Shown here: positions 37,213-44,057 of the stretch, in pieces
Numbering within the stretch: the stretch's first letter is position 1
Layout: each line of letters begins with the position of its first letter
DNA from: an uncultured Pelagibacteraceae bacterium
Lineage (GTDB): Bacteria; Pseudomonadota; Alphaproteobacteria; Pelagibacterales; AG-422-B15
Length of the DNA: 64,000 bases
Direction of reading: 5' to 3'
NCBI GenBank assembly: GCA_902619105.1
Contig: CACNCV010000001.1
Coordinates: 18,706 to 82,705, forward strand
Position numbers and translations under genes: made by a program
Notes under the pieces: model-generated
What the model was told of the DNA's origin: nothing
What the model saw: the letters and a program-made list of their open reading frames with translations, nothing else
Database searches by the model: none

Positions 37213-37806
37213 TTGAACAAAATTATACCTCAGTTTGTTTTTTTTATTCCTGTATTAACAGTTATTATTTCATATTTTATTTCTTCTTTTGGGGGATTTG
37301 TTGATTGGTGTATGCCGTTACTAGATGGCTGCACATCAATCAGTAAGGTTGGTAGATATGGTATTTCTTTCTATCTATATAAAATATTTATTATTCCATC
37401 AGTCATCTTAATGATAATTTTTTGGTATCAAGTAAATAAGTATATTTATAAAAGTAACTTACTTTTATTTCTAGGCATCACTTCTTGTATTTTTTTAATT
37501 ATATATCTTTTTGCTTTAGGATTTGATGGAAAAATTTACCGGTTTATGAGAGAAATTGGAATATTTATATATTTTATACTCACACCGATGTGTCAAACTT
37601 TTTTAGCATTTTCAATTTCTAATAACAAAATAAGATCAAAGTTTTATCTTTACACACTCCTTTCTATGTATCTTGTTTGTGTTGGAGGCTATTTATTTAT
37701 TTTACCTCTTGATAACTCTAATTATGAAAATGTGATTGAGTGGAACTTCGCACTTTTAATATTTTTATTCTTCCCTTTATTTTCAGGTTTATTAAAGAAA
37801 AACTAA
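37213..37806 (+). CDS. Six-helix membrane protein, possibly FRAG1/DRAM/Sfk1-like
   Basis: A 197-aa protein with about six hydrophobic segments. The loop DWCMPLLDGCTSISKVGRYG between helices one and two resembles the first loop of FRAG1/DRAM/Sfk1 proteins (conserved ISxxGxY), but the match is weak. The start is a TTG at 37213 with no good ribosome site, so the start is uncertain. The stop overlaps the convergent purH gene by 4 bases. It ends the small accessory run that begins after the tRNA. Confidence 0.55.
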   Translation: MNKIIPQFVFFIPVLTVIISYFISSFGGFVDWCMPLLDGCTSISKVGRYGISFYLYKIFIIPSVILMIIFWYQVNKYIYKSNLLLFLGITSCIFLIIYLFALGFDGKIYRFMREIGIFIYFILTPMCQTFLAFSISNNKIRSKFYLYTLLSMYLVCVGGYLFILPLDNSNYENVIEWNFALLIFLFFPLFSGLLKKN

Positions 37807-39368
37807 TGTCTGAAGTGACGAGTTCCTGTAAACACCATTGAAATACCAGCTTTATTCGCAGCTTCAATCACTTCATCATCTTTCACAGAGCCCCCAGGCT
37901 GAATAACTGCTTTAGCTCCAGATGAAATTGTAACCAGCAATCCATCGGCAAATGGAAAAAACGCATCTGATGCAACTACTGAATTTTCAAGCGAGTTTTC
38001 TTCAGACTTTTCCATTTCGCTATTTTTTTGCGAGGCAATTTTAGCACTATCAACTCTGCTCATTTGTCCGGCACCAATACCAATTGTTTTTTTGTTTTTG
38101 ACATAAATAATCGCATTTGATTTAACGTGTTTACAAACTTTAAAAGCAAATAACATATCTTCAATTTCACTATCACTTGGTTTTTTTTCTGTAACAACTT
38201 TTAAGTCGGATTTGTTTGTATCCTTATCATCGTTTGATTGGATTAGAATCCCCCCTTCAATACTTTTAAAATTTTGCGAGCTATTTTTTTCGTGTAATGA
38301 AGACAAAAGTAAAACACGCAAATTATTTTTTGTTTTGAGAATTGCTTTAGCTTCATCTGTAATACCTGGCGCTATAATAACTTCGGTAAATATTTTTATG
38401 ATTTGTTCAGCGGAGTCTTTATCAATTTTTTGATTGAGTGCTATGATGCCACCAAATGCACTCGTCGTATCACATGAAAACGCTTTTGTGTACGCCTCAT
38501 GCAAAGTCGATCCACTAGCAACGCCACATGGATTTGCGTGTTTGATAATAGCGACAGTTGGAGTTGCTTTCTCAAATTCTTTAATTAATTGTAAAGCAGC
38601 ATCAGCATCATTAATATTGTTATAACTTAATTCTTTTCCTTGCAGCAATGTTGCTTGAGGAATACCCGAATTTTGCATTGATGACTTGTAGAGACTTGCA
38701 GATTGATGCGGATTTTCACCATATCGAAGCGTAGATGATAATTTTCCTGCAGCTGAAAATTTTCCTACCTCTTCATTTCTATCTTGATAAAACCAATTAC
38801 TAATAAGAGAGTCGTAGTAAGCTGTAGTTGAAAAAGTTTTCGCTGCAAGTTTTTTTCTAAATTCTAAAGTTGTCGATCCTTTATTTTTCTTTATTTCATC
38901 AATTAGTTCGTCGTAATCGTAAGTATCAGTTACTACTGTGACAAATTTATGGTTTTTAGCAGCTGATCTCAACATAGCTGGGCCACCAATATCAATATTT
39001 TCTATACAAATTTCATCATTTTTCTCTGATTTTATCGTTTCTTCAAATGGGTAAAGATTTACAATTATTAAGTCAATATCTCCTATCCCATGTTCCTCTT
39101 GAGACTGTACATGGTTCTTGTTATCTCTTATTGAAAGCAAACCACCATGCACATTTGGGTGTAAAGTTTTAACACGCCCATCCATCATCTCAGGGAAATT
39201 GGTTAAAGAAGATATATCCGTCACATCAGCATCCATGGCTGCAATTGCTTTTGCGGTACCGCCTGTTGAAACTATTTTAATATTATGCTCTTTGAGAGAT
39301 TGAACAACTTTATCTAAACCTGATTTATCTGAAACAGAAATCAGTGCAGTTTTAATTTTTATGTCCAA
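37803..39368 (-). CDS. purH: Bifunctional AICAR transformylase/IMP cyclohydrolase
   Basis: A 521-aa protein of normal PurH length. The N-terminal MGS-like cyclohydrolase domain has STGGTAKAIA and MMDGRVKTLHPNVHGGLL; the C-terminal transformylase has KHANPCGVA with the catalytic Lys-His and a conserved DAFFPFADG near the end. It does the last two steps of IMP synthesis. It follows rpe by a single base and is likely co-transcribed. Confidence 0.96.
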   Translation of the reverse strand: MDIKIKTALISVSDKSGLDKVVQSLKEHNIKIVSTGGTAKAIAAMDADVTDISSLTNFPEMMDGRVKTLHPNVHGGLLSIRDNKNHVQSQEEHGIGDIDLIIVNLYPFEETIKSEKNDEICIENIDIGGPAMLRSAAKNHKFVTVVTDTYDYDELIDEIKKNKGSTTLEFRKKLAAKTFSTTAYYDSLISNWFYQDRNEEVGKFSAAGKLSSTLRYGENPHQSASLYKSSMQNSGIPQATLLQGKELSYNNINDADAALQLIKEFEKATPTVAIIKHANPCGVASGSTLHEAYTKAFSCDTTSAFGGIIALNQKIDKDSAEQIIKIFTEVIIAPGITDEAKAILKTKNNLRVLLLSSLHEKNSSQNFKSIEGGILIQSNDDKDTNKSDLKVVTEKKPSDSEIEDMLFAFKVCKHVKSNAIIYVKNKKTIGIGAGQMSRVDSAKIASQKNSEMEKSEENSLENSVVASDAFFPFADGLLVTISSGAKAVIQPGGSVKDDEVIEAANKAGISMVFTGTRHFRH

Positions 39369-39369
39369 T

Positions 39370-40026
39370 TTAATGGCCTCTTAGTTTTTCAATGTTATTT
39401 GCATACTCACTTGGGCCACCTTTAAAAGTTGTGGTACCTGCCACAATCATATTGGCTCCTGCATCAATTACGGATTGCACATTATCAAAGTTAATGCCGC
39501 CATCAATTTCTAAATCAATTTCTCTACCAGACTTATTAATTTCTTCTCTAAGTCTTGATAATTTATCCAAAGCAGTTGGAATAAATTTTTGACCGCCAAA
39601 ACCTGGATGAACACTCATGACTAAGATGAGATCAAGTTTGTCCATAAAAGGTTTAACAACTTCCCATTCTGTATCCGGATTAATGGCCAGTCCCGCTTTC
39701 ACATTTAAAGATTTAATTTTACTTAAACATGCCTCCGTATCATCATTTGCTTCTGGATGAACTGAAACAATGTCCGCTCCAGCTTCGATAAATTTTTCAA
39801 TATAGGGTTGTACAGGATCGATCATTAAATGAACATCGAAAGGCAATGAAGATTTATCTCTTATAGACTTAACAACATCTGGACCTATTGTGAGGTTAGG
39901 AACAAAGTGTCCATCCATTACATCTACGTGAATGTAGTCAGCTCCAGCTTGAGTGATATTAATGACCTCATCTCCTAATGATGAAAAGTCTGATGCTAGT
40001 ATAGAAGGTGATATTTTAACCGACAT
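39370..40026 (-). CDS. rpe: Ribulose-phosphate 3-epimerase
   Basis: A 218-aa TIM-barrel protein with SPSILASDFSSLG, HVDVMDGHFVPNLTIGP, MSVHPGFGGQKFI and EIDGGINFDN, which supply the two catalytic Asp and metal His residues. It interconverts ribulose 5-phosphate and xylulose 5-phosphate. The rpe-purH order beside a DUF1674 gene is a known alphaproteobacterial arrangement. Confidence 0.96.
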   Translation of the reverse strand: MSVKISPSILASDFSSLGDEVINITQAGADYIHVDVMDGHFVPNLTIGPDVVKSIRDKSSLPFDVHLMIDPVQPYIEKFIEAGADIVSVHPEANDDTEACLSKIKSLNVKAGLAINPDTEWEVVKPFMDKLDLILVMSVHPGFGGQKFIPTALDKLSRLREEINKSGREIDLEIDGGINFDNVQSVIDAGANMIVAGTTTFKGGPSEYANNIEKLRGH

Positions 40027-40123
40027 TATTGTGAAGCATTATTTCCTTGTATAACAGAAAGGTTTGTTGTTTCCCACTTTTTTCATACTTTGATTAGCGA
40101 TAAATAGAGATTACATTATATAT

Positions 40124-40279
40124 ATGAAAGATGAAAAAACAGAGGTCGTCGAAGACAAAGAAGGCAAGAAAACTGACTCAAAACTGCCTAAAAAGAAAAA
40201 AGAAATAGGTGGCGCAGATGGTCCAGAACCGACCCGTTTCGGAGATTGGGAAAAAAAGGGAATTACCTCAGACTTTTAG
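40124..40279 (+). CDS. DUF1674 / SDHAF4-like succinate dehydrogenase assembly factor
   Basis: A 51-aa peptide easily missed because of its size. The N-terminal half is a charged, Lys-rich tail; the C-terminal half EIGGADGPEPTRFGDWEKKG ends ITSDF, which is the hallmark of the mitochondrial SDHAF4/Sdh8 family (DUF1674). SDHAF4 binds flavinated SdhA before it joins SdhB. No sdh genes are in the window. Its place beside rpe and purH matches other alphaproteobacteria. Confidence 0.9.
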   Translation: MKDEKTEVVEDKEGKKTDSKLPKKKKEIGGADGPEPTRFGDWEKKGITSDF

Positions 40280-40285
40280 AATATC

Positions 40286-40702
40286 TTAGAGCTCTTGATC
40301 AAATTTTGATGGTTTCCAATCCTTTGGAGCCAGTTCTAAATCTTCAAATTCAAAAGCGGGTGCAACGCTGCATCCAATTAAGCTATATGCTCCAGTAGAT
40401 TTCAAAGCAAACCAAGTTCCTTTTTCTACAGTGTACATAAAATTATTATTAGATCCTATCTGATCAATTTGGAATCCTACGCCGTCCTTTGATGTATATA
40501 CGTTTAATGGACTGCCTGAGTAAAAATGTAAAGTTTCAGTTTTTGTTATTCTGTGCCAGTGAGAGTTTTCGTGTTCTTCAAGTAAGAAATATATATGAGT
40601 GACATCACCATTTCTAAAAATTTCAACGTAATGACCACCCTCAGGATGTGGAGTCATTTTGTGTTCTTCAATTAAACTTTTAATAAGATTTTTATCACTC
40701 AC
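40286..40702 (-). CDS. DUF985 cupin-fold protein
   Basis: A 138-aa single-domain cupin. MTPHPEGGHYVEIFRN, THIYFLLEEHENSHWHRITKTE and a C-terminal VAPAFEFEDLELA match the DUF985 (cupin_5) family, with the His-rich metal-type motif HWHRI kept. The family has no assigned reaction. It converges on the SDHAF4-like gene with a 6-base gap. Confidence 0.88.
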   Translation of the reverse strand: MSDKNLIKSLIEEHKMTPHPEGGHYVEIFRNGDVTHIYFLLEEHENSHWHRITKTETLHFYSGSPLNVYTSKDGVGFQIDQIGSNNNFMYTVEKGTWFALKSTGAYSLIGCSVAPAFEFEDLELAPKDWKPSKFDQEL

Positions 40703-40842
40703 GGTTAGTAAGCTTACACAAGAGATATGATTTATCCAACCACCTTTTCTATAATTAATTTAATGAACATAAAGAAACCATATTCTCAACAAAATAAAGG
40801 CGGGTATATCACTTAGAATTTCTCTAACTGAAAGGAATCATA

Positions 40843-41466
40843 ATGAATCAAAAAAACAAATCTAATCATCCAAAAATAGTTTTCAGTTTCTTTATTGTTC
40901 TTATTTTCTTTTTGCTCATGTTGAGTTTTACAGCAATTGCTGAAACAAAATCTAAAGGGTGGGAAGTATGGAATGATGATAAAAATGAATACATATACAT
41001 AGATAAGTTTGGATCTATTTCACAAGCAGATTTAATGGCTTTAACATTGAAGCGTGACGATTGTGATACGATAAAAGCAAATATTTACATTACAAGTTTT
41101 GGCCTTCCAATTGCTGAAAACGGAAGAAGATTTAATGTAGAAATTACAGAGACGGACTATGAAGATAATTCGGAAGAATATAAAAACGAAGTTTATATAA
41201 GCTACTCTGAAATGCATCATGGCAATATTGTCTATGTTTTATCCTTTGATGATGAATGGAAAACTCAAGATTGGATTAATCGACTTGATGAATTTGGACC
41301 CTACTACTTCCACTTAGAACTCTCTGAGCATACTGAAGAAGAATTAGAACCATCTATATATTTTGAACATACTGCAAACCTATGGGATATGGGTGACCTT
41401 CAAAAAATATTGGTTAATGAGTATCGAAATTGCCGATTTAAAGTTAACGAAAACGAATCTGTTTGA
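40843..41466 (+). CDS. Exported or membrane-tethered protein of unknown function
   Basis: A 207-aa protein with a long N-terminal hydrophobic segment (about residues 12-32) ending AIAE, so a signal peptide or anchor. The rest is acidic and rich in aromatic residues (GWEVWNDDKNEYIYIDKFG) with one Cys at each end (RDDCDT, YRNCRF). I recognise no family. A good ribosome site, AAAGGA, lies at 40831-40836. It is followed by a 19-codon ORF and a second exported protein, between core genes and the restriction island. Confidence 0.55.
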   Translation: MNQKNKSNHPKIVFSFFIVLIFFLLMLSFTAIAETKSKGWEVWNDDKNEYIYIDKFGSISQADLMALTLKRDDCDTIKANIYITSFGLPIAENGRRFNVEITETDYEDNSEEYKNEVYISYSEMHHGNIVYVLSFDDEWKTQDWINRLDEFGPYYFHLELSEHTEEELEPSIYFEHTANLWDMGDLQKILVNEYRNCRFKVNENESV

Positions 41467-41476
41467 AATTTATAAT

Positions 41477-41536
41477 ATGTCCGAAATTATAGAGCTACTA
41501 AATATTGTTTTTATTATTTCATTATGGAGCAACTGA
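41477..41536 (+). CDS. Possible 19-aa micro-ORF
   Basis: ATG to TGA encodes MSEIIELLNIVFIISLWSN, a short acidic-then-hydrophobic peptide, placed between two exported-protein genes and ending 4 bases before the second. A similar peptide follows the second gene (42121-42213): the first 14 residues align without gaps with 7 identities. Translation is not proven; support rests only on this similarity and placement. Confidence 0.25.
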   Translation: MSEIIELLNIVFIISLWSN

Positions 41537-41540
41537 TTAA

Positions 41541-42119
41541 ATGATAAATAAAAATCCCATTAGTTTTCTACTTCTCTTTGCTTTACTTTTATTTTTTAAT
41601 ACTACAATATTAATTGCCCAAGATAAAAATGACTTTCCATATTTTTGTGATCTTTATATCAGTTACTATCCTGGATTTGATGGACAATCACACGAAGAAT
41701 TTCATAAAATCAGCAATTCGGTAAGAGCTAAGACTGTAATCTTTCATGGAGAACATCCATCGCACGGCCCGTTTGAGCAACTGGGAGTAAAACTCATGGC
41801 TGATGTTTGTTATAAAAATGAAAACACAGGTCAGGTATATGTTGAGGATCCCGATGATATATGGATAAAGCACTCAAATATAAATGTTAAAAAACATCAA
41901 TACTCCCTTACAGATTTTATTTTAATATTCCTTGATGATAATAAAACAAATGAAGAAAATGATGAATGTAAAGATAAATGGTGGACTTCTTTTGAAGAAG
42001 ATAAAAGAGTCATAATTAAAGTTGCAGATATTTGGCAAGGAACGACCGCCCATTACTCCACAGCTTATGCTATCTCACCCGAGGACATCATGATCAATGG
42101 AAAGTGGATTTGTTCTTAA
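41541..42119 (+). CDS. Exported protein of unknown function
   Basis: A 192-aa protein with a signal peptide (NPISFLLLFALLLFFNTTIL then IAQ). The mature part has four Cys (FCDLY, DVCYK, DECKD, WICS) that could form two disulfides, and HGEHPSHGPFEQLGVKLM as its most distinctive stretch. I recognise no family and see no clear similarity to the exported protein upstream, although both carry a C-terminal Cys and are followed by a micro-ORF. Confidence 0.55.
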   Translation: MINKNPISFLLLFALLLFFNTTILIAQDKNDFPYFCDLYISYYPGFDGQSHEEFHKISNSVRAKTVIFHGEHPSHGPFEQLGVKLMADVCYKNENTGQVYVEDPDDIWIKHSNINVKKHQYSLTDFILIFLDDNKTNEENDECKDKWWTSFEEDKRVIIKVADIWQGTTAHYSTAYAISPEDIMINGKWICS

Positions 42120-42120
42120 C

Positions 42121-42213
42121 ATGGAAGAATTAGATGCTGTTTTAAACTTAGTATTTTTTATAATGACAATTTTTGATCTAGTAGATGTCAATATTTATAC
42201 AGTTCTAGTATAG
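42121..42213 (+). CDS. Possible 30-aa micro-ORF
   Basis: ATG to TAG starting one base after the preceding stop. The peptide opens MEELDAVLNLVFFIMTIF and would be hydrophobic enough to enter the membrane. It resembles the micro-ORF at 41477-41536 over the first 14 residues. No ribosome site of its own is clear; it could be translated by coupling. Existence is uncertain. Confidence 0.25.
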   Translation: MEELDAVLNLVFFIMTIFDLVDVNIYTVLV

Positions 42214-42246
42214 AAACATACGGGAATAAGATAATCTATGTCCAAA

Positions 42247-44037
42247 CTAATTATTAAAGTGATTTTTAATATAAGTATAAATTTCTTGTCCTTTTAGTTC
42301 GTCTGTAGCTACACTCTCTCTGACATAAAACTTATCTTCAGTGAATATTGGTTCTTTAGATTTTTCACACTCAATCAATATGATGTCTTTTCCATCAATA
42401 TTAATAATCCGAGTACTGTATAAGTCATAATTGCCAGCTCCTAATTTTGCTTTAAATTTATTTTTCATATGATTTAAGAACTTATCATTACTCTTCTTGT
42501 GCAGCTTTTCTACTTCTTGTTCAATACCTAAGATTTCCCCATTATCATTAACACCTATTAAAAGTTTCCCACCTTCACTGTTAAAAAAGCCGGCAAGAGT
42601 TTTTATGCATCCTTGCTGAAGATATTCACCTTGTTCCTTTTTAGCTACATCCCAGCCAAATGTTTCTTTAAATTCTAAAGTTTGGCTCTCACCCCATTTC
42701 CTTATGAGGCTTTTAATTTTGTCAGCTTCAGTTAATTTTCCTAAAGCATCAATTATTGAGTCTAGTCTATCTATGTCTTCTTTTGATGTTGGATTCAACA
42801 GTAAATTTTTCTGAAATAATCCAAACTCTGAATATGCTTGAGAGATTTTCTTAACCGTTTCTAATATTTTAATTTGTTCATTTATATTAGGTAGTGGTAC
42901 TTGAATTTTTGTTAGATTAGATTTGATAATTTTTGAAATCAGAGAGCCAGTCTTTATTGAATTAAGAAGGATTTTGCCTGTTTCACTATTAAGATAAGCT
43001 ACTAAGTATTCAGGCTCGACTTTCTCCTGAATAACATTAACTTGAAAAATATTTTGTGATTTAAGTATTTCTTTATCAAATGGCAAGCTTCTACAATCTT
43101 GAGTTCCTAAAGCTGGTATATAAATTGAGTTTTCTTTATGAATAAATTCCTTTTCGAATACACCTTGTCTAATTTCATTACTTATTTCATCAAGAAAGAC
43201 GTGATCATACTTATTGTAACTCGTTTCAATGCTTTTCATGTCATATAAACCGTTTATTAACTCAAACGATTGGAACTCACTAAGTTCCTTGTGAATTCCA
43301 TGCCGTAAATCATATTCTATATTTTCTCCTAATCTTTTATTATTAGTTTCACTACTTTGACTCTTCGATATTCTAAAACTAGATACATTCTGATTTACTA
43401 TCTCTTGCGAAACATGTTGCATTTGATCGTCATGTGGGTAAATTTCACTAAATTCTGCAAAATAAGACTGATTGTGTATTTTTTTATCTACAAAAATTAT
43501 AACTCCATCTATTCCGGTAATTGGCTCTCCAAATCCTTTAGGTAATTTAATGATTGAATTTATTGAGTATCCTTTCTCTCCAATCATATTTTGCAAGTTG
43601 TCGATTTTATTTTTATAAAAATTTGGGTAGTAAAATATACCCAATCCTGAATCGTTTATTAAGTCTACGCTGTCAAAGATAAAATTATTATCTGACTGAA
43701 TACCATTTTTTTTTAATCCCCAAGGAAAAAACTTTATTAAAAGATCCCATTTCGTTTTTCTGTAGAGTTCTAAATCATCTTCAACTTCAATCAAATCAAA
43801 ATCTATATTATGAAGAAGAACTTCAGGTATGAATAAATGGGCATAATTTAATAATAGTTTTGATTTGGGTTTCTTTATTTCAATTAGTTTTTTAAAAAAT
43901 TGATAGAGTAATCTGTGTGCATCAAATCCATATTTATAGGTATGATAAAATAGTTCCTTAGGATCCGAATATTGTTTTTGTTTATCAATTATATTTTCTT
44001 TTAATCTTTCTAAGTAAAATAAATTTAATTCTTTCAT
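42247..44037 (-). CDS. Methylase-like / HsdS-like / Schlafen AlbA_2 fusion protein of the type I R-M operon
   Basis: A 596-aa protein in three parts. Residues about 55-190 resemble the second half of an HsdM-type N6-methylase: the NPPF position seems to read KFFPWG (102-107), and SIIKLPKGFGEPITGIDGVI (161-180) matches the segment following the catalytic core. Residues about 240-420 look like one HsdS target-recognition region (LVAYLNSETGKILL, QVPLPNINEQIKIL). Residues about 440-596 are an AlbA_2 domain with ESQTLEFKE (450-458), FFNSEGGKLLIGVNDNG and a C-terminal VRESVATDEL. Schlafen relatives of AlbA_2 include RNases; whether this one cuts is unknown. It lies 20 bases after hsdR. Confidence 0.72.
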   Translation of the reverse strand: MKELNLFYLERLKENIIDKQKQYSDPKELFYHTYKYGFDAHRLLYQFFKKLIEIKKPKSKLLLNYAHLFIPEVLLHNIDFDLIEVEDDLELYRKTKWDLLIKFFPWGLKKNGIQSDNNFIFDSVDLINDSGLGIFYYPNFYKNKIDNLQNMIGEKGYSINSIIKLPKGFGEPITGIDGVIIFVDKKIHNQSYFAEFSEIYPHDDQMQHVSQEIVNQNVSSFRISKSQSSETNNKRLGENIEYDLRHGIHKELSEFQSFELINGLYDMKSIETSYNKYDHVFLDEISNEIRQGVFEKEFIHKENSIYIPALGTQDCRSLPFDKEILKSQNIFQVNVIQEKVEPEYLVAYLNSETGKILLNSIKTGSLISKIIKSNLTKIQVPLPNINEQIKILETVKKISQAYSEFGLFQKNLLLNPTSKEDIDRLDSIIDALGKLTEADKIKSLIRKWGESQTLEFKETFGWDVAKKEQGEYLQQGCIKTLAGFFNSEGGKLLIGVNDNGEILGIEQEVEKLHKKSNDKFLNHMKNKFKAKLGAGNYDLYSTRIINIDGKDIILIECEKSKEPIFTEDKFYVRESVATDELKGQEIYTYIKNHFNN

Positions 44038-44057
44038 AGTTACTAAAAGTTTATAAT

